A stretch of 64,000 nt of DNA from Actinophytocola xanthii (GCF_001921205.1 NZ_MSIE01000013.1:62001-126000); one strand, 5' to 3'; counted from the first letter of the stretch, positions 16,656 through 24,911 are shown. Notes: generated by a model not told the origin, from the sequence alone. Translations and numbers: made by a program.

Positions 16656-17909
16656 ATGTGGGCGGAGTTCGGTCTCGCCGCGAACCCCTACGCCACCGAC
16701 CCGATCCCGCCGAGCGAGGAGGGCGACCAGCTCCTGGCCGGCCGGGACGCGGAGCTCGAGGAGCTGTTGGCGCGGGTCCGCGCCGCCGGCGCGCATCCCA
16801 CCGTGGAGGGGGACGACGGCGTCGGGAAGACCAGCCTGGTCTCGGTCGTCTGCCACCGGCTGCGCAGCGAGGTCGAGCAGGGGGCGAGCTCCCCGGTGTT
16901 CCTCCCGTTGCTGGGGGAGCCGGTCCAGCCGCGGGCCGGCCACTCGGTCGACCTGTTCGTCGAGCGGGTCTACCTGCGGGTCGCGACCACGATTCTCGGC
17001 GAGCGCGAGACCCTGCGCCGCCGCGGGCTGCGGGTGCCCGACGCCGCCGAGGTCCGGGACTGGCTGCGGTCGCCGATCGTCAGGGGCTGGGGGGCGGGTG
17101 TGAACACCTCGCCGGGGGACACCGTGGCCGGGCTCCTGGGGACCGTCGACCGGTGGCTCCACGAGCTGTTCCCCGGCCCGCGGTCCGGCGGCTTCGTCTG
17201 CGTGGCCGACAACCTGGCGGCGCTGGAGACGGCGCACGGCGCGAGAACCCTGCTCGAGGCGATCGGCGGCCCCCTGCTCGACCGGTGCGGCCTGCGCTGG
17301 GTCCTCTGTGGCGCGCGGGGGGGCCTGCGCGCGTCCGCACGGCTCCCCGCCCGCCTCGGCGCACCACTGGAGCTCGGGCCGCTTGCGGACGAGGACGTCG
17401 AGGCGGCGGTCGAGCGGCGGCTGCGCCGGTACCGGACGTCCGACGACGCCACCGCACCGATCGGCCCGTCCTCGTTCCGCACGCTCTACGAGGTGCTCGG
17501 CCGCGACCTCCGCGAGGCGTTCACCTACGCCGAGGCCTTCTCGATCTGGTTGTACAGCAGGGAGAAGACGGCCGGCACGCCCGGCGAGCTCGACGCCCTG
17601 TTCGAGGCCTGGCTTGCCGGCCGGGCCGACCTGCACCGCCGGGAGACCGAGCTGGGCAACCGGGCCTGGCAGGTGTTCGACCAGCTCGCTGCCCGCCGCG
17701 GCCGGTGCTCCACGGGCGACTTCGAGGACTTCGGCTTCCACACGCGGGACGCGATGCGTACCCACCTCGCCGCGCTCGAGACGCAGAACCTCGTCACCAC
17801 CTTGGACAACCACGAGAACGACAAGCGCCGCAGGACCATCGTGCTGACCCCGCGCGGCTGGCTCGTGCGCTACGCCAGAGGCGACCACCGGCCGCCGAGA
17901 TTGGTTTAG
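16656..17909 (+). CDS. P-loop ATPase of AAA/STAND type with C-terminal winged-helix region
   Basis: A protein of about 417 residues, not assigned to a named family. It has a Walker A GDDGVGKTS at residues 52-60, a hydrophobic sensor-like strand (GLRWVLCGA) and a helical lid region. Its basic C-terminus looks like a winged helix (NDKRRRTIVLTPRGW). The opening FGLAANPYATDPIPPSEEG resembles AAA/STAND starts that bind the effector by their N-edge. ATG 16656 has GGAG eight nt upstream; the longer GTG 16596 would begin in the terminator. Its stop overlaps the DasR-like box, so it may be a signalling ATPase linked to the sugar operon, or an unrelated neighbour. Confidence 0.65.
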   Translation: MWAEFGLAANPYATDPIPPSEEGDQLLAGRDAELEELLARVRAAGAHPTVEGDDGVGKTSLVSVVCHRLRSEVEQGASSPVFLPLLGEPVQPRAGHSVDLFVERVYLRVATTILGERETLRRRGLRVPDAAEVRDWLRSPIVRGWGAGVNTSPGDTVAGLLGTVDRWLHELFPGPRSGGFVCVADNLAALETAHGARTLLEAIGGPLLDRCGLRWVLCGARGGLRASARLPARLGAPLELGPLADEDVEAAVERRLRRYRTSDDATAPIGPSSFRTLYEVLGRDLREAFTYAEAFSIWLYSREKTAGTPGELDALFEAWLAGRADLHRRETELGNRAWQVFDQLAARRGRCSTGDFEDFGFHTRDAMRTHLAALETQNLVTTLDNHENDKRRRTIVLTPRGWLVRYARGDHRPPRLV

Positions 17910-17915
17910 ACCTTG
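17900..17915 (+). promoter_or_regulatory. DasR-like operator (dre) before the sugar ABC operon
   Basis: ATTGGTTTAGACCTTG matches 11 of 16 positions of the known DasR element ACTGGTCTAGACCACT, with the central core TGGT-TAGACC intact. It overlaps the stop codon of the ATPase gene and lies 64 bp before the binding-protein start. DasR is the GlcNAc-responsive GntR regulator; its gene is not in the window. Confidence 0.55.
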
Positions 17916-17921
17916 TGCGTT

Positions 17922-17974
17922 CCCCCGTCGCACCCCTAGCATCCGAGAGGCCGGTGCGGTTCGTGCGACGGGGG
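17922..17974 (+). promoter_or_regulatory. 12-bp inverted repeat covering the binding-protein ribosome site
   Basis: CCCCCGTCGCAC (17922-17933) is the exact reverse complement of GTGCGACGGGGG (17963-17974), 29 bp apart. The right arm contains the only ribosome-binding-like G-run before ATG 17979. In RNA the hairpin would cover it; in DNA it may be an operator. Confidence 0.5.
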
Positions 17975-17978
17975 TCCG

Positions 17979-19280
17979 ATGAGGTTCAGACGTGCGGTCG
18001 CCGCGGCGGTTCTCGGCTCGCTCGCCGGCGCCGCGCTCGGTTGCGCACCACCCCAGGCGAACAGCGGCGACCAGGGACAGCGCTCCGACCAGACCACCGG
18101 CGAGCTGCGTGTCTGGCTCTTCCAGGAAGCCAGCAACGAGCCGAAGGAGGCCGTCGTCGAGGAGGCGGTGGCCGAGTTCGAGGCCGCGCACGAGGGCGTC
18201 ACGGTCAACGTCGAGTACCTGCCGGTGGACGGTCGCGCCAGCCGCTTCAACGGCGCGTTCAACGACCCCGAGAGCGCCCCGGACGTTGCCGAGTTCGGCA
18301 ACACCGACCTCGCCGGCTACACCGCCTCCAACGGGTTCGCCGACCTCACCGACGACCTCGAACGGTGGCCGGACGGCGCCGACCTGGTGCCCGAGGTGCT
18401 CGACACGGCCAGGGTGGACGGACGGACCTACGGCGTCCCCTGGTTCACCGGCACCCGCGCGCTCTACTACCGCACCGACGTGTTCACCGAGCTGGGGCTC
18501 AAGCCGCCGACCACGCTCGCCGAGCTGACCGAGACGGCGCGCGCGATCCGCGCGGCGAGATCCGACCTGTACGGCATCTCGGTCGGCGGCAAGTACCTGT
18601 TCGCGTTGCTGCCGTTCATCTGGGCCCACGGCGGCGACATCGCCGAACGGAACGGCGAGACGTGGTCGGCCACCATCGACAGCCCGGCGGCGCGCACGGG
18701 CTTCGCCCGCTACACCGAGCTGATCGCCCCGGACATCTGCCCGCCCCAGCAGTGCGCGCAGCTCACCGGCAGCCAGTCGGTGGCCGCGTTCGCCGGCGGC
18801 AAGGCGGCGATGACGATCGGCGGCGACTTCAACCGTGCGGCGGTCACCGAGGGAGCGGTCGGGGACCGCTTCGCCGTCGTGCCGCTGCCGGGCACGGCGC
18901 CGGGCGAGATCGCCCCCGCGTTCGCCGGCGGCAACCTGCTCGGGGTGTTCGCCTCCACCGACCGCCGCACGCTGGCCTGGGAGTTCGTCCGCCTGCTCGG
19001 CGGCAAGGAGTACCAGCGCGCGCTGTACGACGCGATGGGCACGATGCCCACGTTCACCGACGTCCAGGACGCGGTCGCCGGCGCCGACCCGTTCCTGCGG
19101 CCGTTCATCGAGACGGTCCAGGCCGGGACCCGGTTCGTCCCGGCCACACCGGCATGGACGAGGATCGACGCCCAGGCGGTGCTGCCGACGGCCGTGCAGC
19201 AGGTGGCCACCGGTAGCCAGGACGTCGACACCGCGACCTCGGCCGCGGCCGCCGAGATGGACGCGGCCTTCGCCGGCTAG
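17979..19280 (+). CDS. extracellular solute-binding lipoprotein, das-like amino-sugar ABC importer
   Basis: A 433-residue family-1 sugar-binding protein. The lipoprotein signal ends with a lipobox ALGC (Cys at residue 22), so it would be anchored outside the membrane. The mature part has the expected pattern (LRVWLFQEASNEPKEAVVEEAV, AGGKAAMTIGGDF). Two permease genes and a GH20 hexosaminidase follow, the order of dasABC-dasD, so chitobiose or GlcNAc oligomers are the likely ligand. Like most actinomycete importers of this class it has no ATPase gene of its own and would share MsiK encoded elsewhere. Confidence 0.87.
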   Translation: MRFRRAVAAAVLGSLAGAALGCAPPQANSGDQGQRSDQTTGELRVWLFQEASNEPKEAVVEEAVAEFEAAHEGVTVNVEYLPVDGRASRFNGAFNDPESAPDVAEFGNTDLAGYTASNGFADLTDDLERWPDGADLVPEVLDTARVDGRTYGVPWFTGTRALYYRTDVFTELGLKPPTTLAELTETARAIRAARSDLYGISVGGKYLFALLPFIWAHGGDIAERNGETWSATIDSPAARTGFARYTELIAPDICPPQQCAQLTGSQSVAAFAGGKAAMTIGGDFNRAAVTEGAVGDRFAVVPLPGTAPGEIAPAFAGGNLLGVFASTDRRTLAWEFVRLLGGKEYQRALYDAMGTMPTFTDVQDAVAGADPFLRPFIETVQAGTRFVPATPAWTRIDAQAVLPTAVQQVATGSQDVDTATSAAAAEMDAAFAG

Positions 19281-19294
19281 GGAGCCACCCCCGG

Positions 19295-20245
19295 ATGGCC
19301 CTGCCCCCAGTCACCCCTGCCGCGCCGGCCGACCGCACCCGATCGGCGCGGCAGGGGCCCCACCGGGACGACGGCCGGGCCGCGCTGCTCTACCTGGCCC
19401 CGGCCGCGGTCGTGCTGCTCGCGCTGATGGCCTACCCGATCTACCAGCTCGTGGTGATCTCGCTGCACGACTACGGGCAGGCGCAGGCCTCCGGCGCGGC
19501 ACCGCTGGTGTTCCTCGGCCTGGAGAACTACCGCACGCTGCTCGGCGACCCGCAGTTCTGGGACGTGCTGGCGGCGACGGTGGTGTTCGCCGCGGTCTGC
19601 GTGGTCGCCACGATGCTGGTCGGCACGGCGCTCGCGGTGCTGGCGAGCCGGGCCGGTCCGGTGCCCCGCACGCTGCTGTTCCTCGCCGCGCTCGGCGCCT
19701 GGGCCACCCCCACGATGGCGGGCTCCTACGTCTGGCTGTTCCTGTTCGACCAGGACTTCGGGCTGGTCAACGAGGTCCTGTCGAGCCTGGGGCTGCCGCT
19801 GTCCGGCCACTCCTGGACCTTCGAGCGGCTCTCCGCGTTCGGGCTGGTCGCGGCGGAGATCGTCTGGTGCTCGTTCCCGTTCGTCATGGTGACGGTGTAC
19901 GCGGGGATCACCGCGATCCCCCGGGAGGTGGTCGAGGCCGCGGCGCTGGACGGAGCCTCGGCCGTCCGCACCGCCACCTCGGTGGTCCTGCCGATCCTGC
20001 GGCCGCTGCTGGCCATCGCCACGATCCAGTCGATCATCTGGGACTTCAAGGTGTTCACCCAGATCTACGTGATGACCGGCGGCGGTGGCGTCGCCGGGCA
20101 GAACCTGGTGCTCAACGTCTTCGCCTACCAGAAGGCGTTCGCGGGTGAGCAGTACGGGCTCGGCGCGGCGATCGGGGTCGTGATGACCGTGCTGCTGCTC
20201 GCCGTGACCGGGTTGTACGTGCGAGCCCAGCGGTGGCGGCCGTGA
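19295..20245 (+). CDS. sugar ABC transporter permease (MalF/DasB type)
   Basis: A 316-residue inner-membrane permease with six predicted membrane spans (first LYLAPAAVVLLALMAYPIY). The EAA loop that contacts the ATPase reads EAAALDGASAVRTATSVVLP. ATG 19295 lies 14 bp behind the binding-protein gene with GGGAGCC ahead of it. The following permease overlaps its end. Confidence 0.9.
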   Translation: MALPPVTPAAPADRTRSARQGPHRDDGRAALLYLAPAAVVLLALMAYPIYQLVVISLHDYGQAQASGAAPLVFLGLENYRTLLGDPQFWDVLAATVVFAAVCVVATMLVGTALAVLASRAGPVPRTLLFLAALGAWATPTMAGSYVWLFLFDQDFGLVNEVLSSLGLPLSGHSWTFERLSAFGLVAAEIVWCSFPFVMVTVYAGITAIPREVVEAAALDGASAVRTATSVVLPILRPLLAIATIQSIIWDFKVFTQIYVMTGGGGVAGQNLVLNVFAYQKAFAGEQYGLGAAIGVVMTVLLLAVTGLYVRAQRWRP

Positions 20246-21075
20246 GGCGCCGTGCGGCCGACGTCGCCTGCCTGGCCGTCGCGCTCGTCGTCGCGTTCCC
20301 GCTCTACTGGATGGTTCTCTCGGCACTCCGGCCGGCCGGCGAGATCCAGGCCGCCGACCCGCGCCCGTGGACCCTCGCGCCCACTGTGGACAGCTTCCGC
20401 CGGGTGCTGACCGCGCAGGACTTCGGGCGCTACTTCCTCAACAGCCTCCTCGTCGCGGTCGTCGTGGTCGCCCTCTCGCTGGTGGCGTCGTTCCTCGCGG
20501 CGGTCGCGCTGACCAGGCTCCGCTTCCGCGGGCGGACCGTGCTGCTGGTGATGCTGCTGGTGGCGCAGATGGTCCCGGTCGAGGCCCTGACGATCCCGCT
20601 GTTCTTCCTGGTGCGTTTCTACGGCGACGTCGTACCCGCCGTCGGGCTCAACCAGCTCGGCTCGCTGGTGGTGGTGCACCTCGCGTTCAGCCTGCCGTTC
20701 GCGATCTGGATGCTGCGCGGGTTCACCGCCGCGGTCCCGGCGGAGCTGGAGGAGGCGGCCGCACTGGACGGCGCCTCCCGGTTCCGGTTCACCTGGCAGG
20801 TGTTGTTCCCACTGGTCGCCCCGGGCCTGGTGGCCGCGAGCGTGGTGTCGTTCGTGCACGCCTGGAACGACTTCCTGTTCGCCAAGACCTTCCTGATCTC
20901 CGGCACCGAAACCCGTACCCTTCCGCTCGGTCTGCTCGTATTCTTCAAACCGGAGGAACAGGACTGGGGGGCGATCATGGCAGGGGCGACGTTGATGACT
21001 ATTCCGGTGCTTGTCTTCTTCGTCGCGGTGCAGCGACACCTCGTCTCGGGACTGGGTGGCTCGGTGAAGGGATGA
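20233..21075 (+). CDS. sugar ABC transporter permease (MalG/DasC type)
   Basis: A permease of 277-280 residues with an EAA loop EEAAALDGASRFRFTWQVLFP and spans typical of MalG proteins. GTG 20233 gives the longest form; GTG 20242 overlaps the upstream stop as GTGA and is equally plausible. It forms the membrane channel with the preceding permease. ATG of the hexosaminidase overlaps its stop. Confidence 0.9.
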   Translation: MAAVRRRAADVACLAVALVVAFPLYWMVLSALRPAGEIQAADPRPWTLAPTVDSFRRVLTAQDFGRYFLNSLLVAVVVVALSLVASFLAAVALTRLRFRGRTVLLVMLLVAQMVPVEALTIPLFFLVRFYGDVVPAVGLNQLGSLVVVHLAFSLPFAIWMLRGFTAAVPAELEEAAALDGASRFRFTWQVLFPLVAPGLVAASVVSFVHAWNDFLFAKTFLISGTETRTLPLGLLVFFKPEEQDWGAIMAGATLMTIPVLVFFVAVQRHLVSGLGGSVKG

Positions 21076-22595
21076 CCGCGCTCGACGGTCTCCTGCCCCG
21101 TCCGGTGCGGGTCCGTCCCGCCACCGGCCACTACCGCATCGACGGCCCCGAGATCCCGGCCAGGGTCTCCACCGTCCTTCGGGTCGACCCGATCCGGGTG
21201 CCGAACCCGGAGGGGTTCCGGATCACGATCACCCCGACCGGGGTCACCACGCTGGCCGCCGACTCCGCCGGCGCCTACTACGCGGAGGCCGCGCTGCGCC
21301 AGCTGCTCGGCCCGGACGCCTTCCGCGCCGCGAACATCCACGGCGGGCCGTGGTTGCTGCCGTGCGGGCAGGTCGAGGACCACCCCAGGTTCTCCTGGCG
21401 CGGGTGCCTGCTGGACGTGGCCCGCCACTTCATGCCCAAGGCCGGGGTGTTCCGGTTCATCGACCTGATGGCCGTGCACCGGCTCAACATCCTGCACCTG
21501 CACCTCACCGACGACCAGGGCTGGCGCATCGAGGTGCCGGAGTTCCCGCGGCTCACCGAGGTCGGCTCCTGGCGGCAGGGCTCCTGGGTCGGCCGCCAGC
21601 CGGACGGCACCGCCGAGCACGACGGCCGCCCGCACGGCGGGTACTACACCACCGACGACCTGCGGGAGATCGTCGCCTACGCCCAGGACCGGCACATCAC
21701 GGTCGTGCCCGAGGTGGACGTGCCGGGCCACAGCCAGGCGGCCATCGCGTCCTATCCCGAGCTGGGCGTGACCGGCGCCGCCCTGCAGGTGCTGACCCGC
21801 TGGGGGATCAGCGACAACGTGCTCAACGTCTCCGACGAGACCATCGAGTTCTACCGGCGGGTGTTCACGCATGTGGCGGCGGTGTTCCCGGCGCCGGTGA
21901 TCTGCGTAGGCGGGGACGAGGTGCCGCTGACCCAGTGGGCGCACAGTCCGGCCGCCCGCCGGCGGATGGAGGAGCTCGGCCTGTCCAGCGCCGCGCAGCT
22001 GCCCGGCTGGTTCGTCGGCCGGATCACCGCGCACCTCGCCGCGCTGGGCCGCCGCGCCCTGGGCTGGGACGAACTGCTCGACAGCGGAGAGGTGCCGCAG
22101 GAGACCATCATCGCGAGCTGGCGCGGCGAGCAGCACGGCGTTCGTGCCGCCCTGGCCGGGCACGACGTCGTGATGTGCCCCGAGCAGGAGACCTACCTCG
22201 ACCACCGCCAGTCCGACCACACCGACGAGCCGATCCCGGTCGGCTTCCGCCGTACGCTGGCCGACGTCTACGCCTACGAGCCGATCCCGGCCGCGATGCC
22301 GGCGTCGGCCGTGCCCCGGGTGCTCGGGGCGCAGGCGCAGGTGTGGACCGAGCACCTGGACAACCCCAGGCGGGTGGACTACGCGGCGTTCCCCCGGCTC
22401 GCCGCGTTCGCCGAGGTCGTCTGGTCCGCGCCGGAGGGCCGTTCGCTCGAGGAGTTCGAACGCCGCCTCGAGCGCCACCACCTGCCGAGGCTGGACGCGC
22501 TCGGCGTGGAGTACCGCCCCCGCGGCGGTCCGCGGCCCTGGCAGACCAGGCCCGGGGTTCCCGGCCGCATCCGCGGCCTCAACGCCACGAGCTGA
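21072..22595 (+). CDS. beta-N-acetylhexosaminidase, GH20
   Basis: A 507-residue glycoside hydrolase family 20 enzyme that would release GlcNAc from chitobiose or similar sugars. The catalytic Asp-Glu pair is D282-E283 in VGGDEVPLTQW. HLHLTDDQGWRIE and VVPEVDVPGHSQA are typical GH20 barrel strands. No signal peptide is visible, so it is probably intracellular and acts on imported disaccharide. ATGA overlap with the permease ties it to the transporter operon, like dasD behind dasABC. Confidence 0.9.
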   Translation: MTALDGLLPRPVRVRPATGHYRIDGPEIPARVSTVLRVDPIRVPNPEGFRITITPTGVTTLAADSAGAYYAEAALRQLLGPDAFRAANIHGGPWLLPCGQVEDHPRFSWRGCLLDVARHFMPKAGVFRFIDLMAVHRLNILHLHLTDDQGWRIEVPEFPRLTEVGSWRQGSWVGRQPDGTAEHDGRPHGGYYTTDDLREIVAYAQDRHITVVPEVDVPGHSQAAIASYPELGVTGAALQVLTRWGISDNVLNVSDETIEFYRRVFTHVAAVFPAPVICVGGDEVPLTQWAHSPAARRRMEELGLSSAAQLPGWFVGRITAHLAALGRRALGWDELLDSGEVPQETIIASWRGEQHGVRAALAGHDVVMCPEQETYLDHRQSDHTDEPIPVGFRRTLADVYAYEPIPAAMPASAVPRVLGAQAQVWTEHLDNPRRVDYAAFPRLAAFAEVVWSAPEGRSLEEFERRLERHHLPRLDALGVEYRPRGGPRPWQTRPGVPGRIRGLNATS

Positions 22596-22630
22596 TCCCC
22601 GACCCCGGGACCGGCCCGCCGCGCGCGAGG

Positions 22631-23257
22631 TCAGCCCGCGCCGGCGACCGCCGCGACGAAGCCACGCGCACGTTCGGCGATGTCGGACAGGCGGGACTCG
22701 GCGGCCAGCGCGGGGGCGACCACGCCGCTGCCGGCGGTGACCGCGAGGGCTCCGCCGGCGAGGAAGTCGGCCGCGTTCTCCGTGGTGATCCCGCCGGTGG
22801 CCACCAGCGGCACGTCGGGGTACGGGCCGTGCAGGTCGCCGAAGTAGGCGGGGCCGAGCCGGGCGGCGGGGAACACCTTGACCGCGGTGGAGCCGAGGTC
22901 GACCGCGGCGGCCACCTCGGTGGGGGTCATCGCGCCCAGGACGAGCGGCACGTCGCGCTTGGCGGCCTCCGCGGCGACGTCCGGCCGCAGGCCGGGGGTG
23001 AGCAGGAACGAGGCGCCGGCGGCGATGGCGTCCCGCGCGTCCTGGGCCGACATCACCGTTCCCGCGCCCAGGATCAATCCGTCCACTGAGGACGCCTGTT
23101 CGATCAGGCGCGGAGCCTCCGGCGTGGTCAGCGCGAACTCGACGACGGGCAGCCCGGCCTCGACCAGCGTGCCGGCCAGCCCGACCGGGTCGGGGATGGC
23201 GGGAGCCCGGATGATGCACAGCGCACGGCGTACGGTGAGCTCGGCGAGCAGGTTCAC
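22631..23257 (-). CDS. eda: KDPG / 4-hydroxy-2-oxoglutarate aldolase
   Basis: A 208-residue class I aldolase that splits 2-keto-3-deoxy-6-phosphogluconate into pyruvate and glyceraldehyde 3-phosphate. The Schiff-base Lys lies in AVKVFPAARLGP, the catalytic Glu in VVEFALTTPEA, and LGAGTV is present. GTG 23257 has AGGAG seven nt upstream; the frame extends further but without a ribosome site. It is convergent with the hexosaminidase. A matching PfkB-type kinase lies 8.4 kb away (31704-32669), suggesting one dissected sugar-acid pathway. Confidence 0.9.
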   Translation of the reverse strand: MNLLAELTVRRALCIIRAPAIPDPVGLAGTLVEAGLPVVEFALTTPEAPRLIEQASSVDGLILGAGTVMSAQDARDAIAAGASFLLTPGLRPDVAAEAAKRDVPLVLGAMTPTEVAAAVDLGSTAVKVFPAARLGPAYFGDLHGPYPDVPLVATGGITTENAADFLAGGALAVTAGSGVVAPALAAESRLSDIAERARGFVAAVAGAG

Positions 23258-23308
23258 GGGCGGTCTCCTGGTGGCCTGGGGGGAGGGCGTTGTCACGGGG
23301 ACGGTATG

Positions 23309-23338
23309 CCACCGGGTCACGCGCCGCGCGTCGCCTCC
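23309..23338. repeat. 30-bp direct repeat, left copy (putative attachment site)
   Basis: It matches 24912-24941 at 29 of 30 positions in the same orientation, 1603 bp apart; the flanks on both sides differ. The right copy contains the last codons (EATRGA, stop) of the AAA+ gene, a common arrangement when an element integrates at the 3' end of a gene and restores it. Confidence 0.8.
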
Positions 23339-23378
23339 TCCCGGCCGAGAGCGACTGGTCAGGATGCGTACGCTCGAT

Positions 23379-23432
23379 GCGGGGGCAGCCATCTGATGGT
23401 CCGCAGGCCCAATCGACACTCGCTGCCCCCGC
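23379..23432 (-). terminator. inverted repeat behind the element regulator
   Basis: GCGGGGGCAG (23379-23388) pairs with CTGCCCCCGC (23423-23432). It lies 12 bp behind the regulator stop and could terminate its transcript. A smaller dyad CCTGAC-TCGAG-GTCAGG overlaps that stop. Confidence 0.45.
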
Positions 23433-23443
23433 CTGACTCGAGG

Positions 23444-24298
23444 TCAGGTCACGGGCTCGATCACGTCGGCAGCCCGATAGACCTCAAGCCCCTTGGACGT
23501 CCAGGGCTCCCACGGTTCGACGGCGAGACGCTCAACCCACCGCATCTGGGACGCGAAGTACTCCGTGTACGGGGTGTCCTGCCCGAAGATCAGGATCGGT
23601 CCATCTGTACCCCGCTTGCCGTGGCCGTAGAGCATCACGCGGTAGTGGTCGTCGATCTCCTCGATCGCGAACGAGCAGGGGAAGTTGTACAGCCACACCT
23701 GCAACCCGCCTCCCCGCTCGGTGAAGTCGGCTAGGCGCTCCTCGGCAGCCACCAACGGCCGAAGCACCTCCCGGAGGTAGCGATCCGGGTTCTCCATCGC
23801 TGCCTCGCCTGGCTCCAGGCGGTAGCGGTCTCGTCGTGAGTCGGTGGTCGGATCCATCATGTACATGCGGACCGGGATCGTGCGGGCTTTCGCTTCGATC
23901 ATCGGCAGCACGTGGTCTCGGGCGTAGAAGTTGCGGGTCAACCCGAACACGTTCACACGGTGTCGAGCGGATGCGATCCGGCCGAACAGGTCCCGCATGC
24001 TCTCATCGTCGGTGCGTGCGTAGATATCGGTCAGGCCGGCACGTTCCAGGTGGGTGATCTCAGGCACCGAGTGATCCTCTCCGTAGCCGAGCCGATCGGG
24101 CCTCGTCCGGTACACCCGGCACAGGTAGTCGATCCGCTCATCGTTCGGCCGGCGTTGGCCGTGTTCCCATCGCAGGATCTCAGGGTCGGTGAGGTTCGGC
24201 GGAGCTAGTCCGTCTTGCTCGTAGGCCGCATCGATCCGAGCGGACAGCTCTGACCGACTCCAACCATGCCCAACGCCAGGCGAGCAACGGATGGACAT
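23444..24298 (-). CDS. HTH regulator of the element, C-terminal main part (DUF5919-like)
   Basis: 284 residues are open in this frame. Residues 11-75 finish a helix-turn-helix domain (HGWSRSELSARIDAAYEQ ... LRWEHGQRRPNDERIDYLCRVY). The rest (RVNVFGLTRNFYARDHVLPMIEAKA) resembles the PLD-like effector part of HTH proteins from actinomycete plasmids and integrative elements. The first ten residues (MSIRCSPGVG) do not fit the family. The missing N-terminus is found in another frame just upstream, so the gene is probably frameshifted at about 24267. Base composition differs from the chromosomal genes around it. Confidence 0.6.
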   Translation of the reverse strand: MSIRCSPGVGHGWSRSELSARIDAAYEQDGLAPPNLTDPEILRWEHGQRRPNDERIDYLCRVYRTRPDRLGYGEDHSVPEITHLERAGLTDIYARTDDESMRDLFGRIASARHRVNVFGLTRNFYARDHVLPMIEAKARTIPVRMYMMDPTTDSRRDRYRLEPGEAAMENPDRYLREVLRPLVAAEERLADFTERGGGLQVWLYNFPCSFAIEEIDDHYRVMLYGHGKRGTDGPILIFGQDTPYTEYFASQMRWVERLAVEPWEPWTSKGLEVYRAADVIEPVT

Positions 24299-24422
24299 CG
24301 TCGAGACGTGCGATCCGGTCCGCGATGTCCTCTACGTGGGCACCCTCGCGAAGACCAGCCAACCTGATCTCTAGTGCTTCCCGCTGTCGGAGCTGTCTCA
24401 CAGATCGATCTACACGCGACAT
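24180..24422 (-). pseudogene. N-terminal piece of the frameshifted element regulator
   Basis: From ATG 24422 this frame reads MSRVDRSVRQLRQREALE, then DDVHPLLAWRWA, and leaves the family pattern at about 24267. The other frame (23444-24298) continues there with HGWSRSELSARI. Joined, they give the usual HTH start AWRWA-HGWSRSEL. A one-base change separates the frames. It is either true decay or an assembly error. Confidence 0.6.
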
Positions 24423-24514
24423 AACCCGCACGGTGCCGGGTTTGACGTGAGGCGTCAACTCGAGTGACGCGATAGGACGTCGAGCGCGTCAATATCTGGG
24501 ACGATGCTCGGTCC

Positions 24515-24643
24515 ATGGCTGGTCAACCGTGGTGGGTTTCGATGCTGTGGCTCGGCTCCATCGTCGTTGTCTCCGGTCTCCTGATCTTCGCAGCCGGGAG
24601 GGCCGACAAGCGGGATCGGAGCAACCAGCGGGGCAAACGATGA
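24515..24643 (+). CDS. small membrane protein of the element, 42 residues
   Basis: ATG 24515 opens a 42-residue protein with one membrane span (SMLWLGSIVVVSGLLIFAAG) and a basic tail (RADKRDRSNQRGKR). It starts the plus-strand gene chain opposite the regulator. The next ATG overlaps its stop (ATGA). Function unknown; small single-span proteins are common in such elements. Confidence 0.55.
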   Translation: MAGQPWWVSMLWLGSIVVVSGLLIFAAGRADKRDRSNQRGKR

Positions 24644-24834
24644 GCAGGTACAAACCGGACAGGGTCCGGGGAGCAACCATGCGGGCGTGGCTCAGTACGC
24701 CATGTCCCCCGGTGCCCGATCCGGTTCGAGTCCCACGTCGGTGCCGCTGCAAGTCCTGGGTGTTCGGGGTTGACGCTCGCGATGCCGATCGGCGGTTGCA
24801 GGAGCACAAAGAGAAGGAAGGGTGTTCGGGTTGA
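24640..24834 (+). CDS. small cysteine-containing protein of the element, 64 residues
   Basis: Starts at ATG 24640 inside the previous stop codon. It is a basic protein with a CRCKSW motif and charged C-terminus (DADRRLQEHKEKEGC). Unrecognised. The 4-bp overlap on its 5' side and TTGA overlap on its 3' side suggest a translationally coupled operon. Confidence 0.5.
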   Translation: MSRYKPDRVRGATMRAWLSTPCPPVPDPVRVPRRCRCKSWVFGVDARDADRRLQEHKEKEGCSG

Positions 24835-24911
24835 CTGTGCCTCGGGGGCCGCTACGCCTGCCGTGCAAGAAGTGTGAGGGCGACGGGCGCGAGCACTGCC
24901 AGGACAGTTCA
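24831..24911 (+). pseudogene. third small gene of the element, cut by the direct repeat
   Basis: TTG 24831 overlaps the previous stop (TTGA) and opens TVPRGPLRLPCKKCEGDGRE, a CxxC protein start. The frame then runs without a stop into the direct repeat and antisense to the AAA+ gene (to 25121). It therefore appears truncated by the event that joined the element end to this gene. Confidence 0.4.

Noticed and set aside
24685-24745. Sequence GGTTCGAGTCC resembling a tRNA T-loop, preceded by GGCTCAGT
   Set aside because: The arms do not pair: the T-stem is mismatched, and no D-arm, anticodon arm or acceptor stem can be formed. It lies inside a small open frame of the element.
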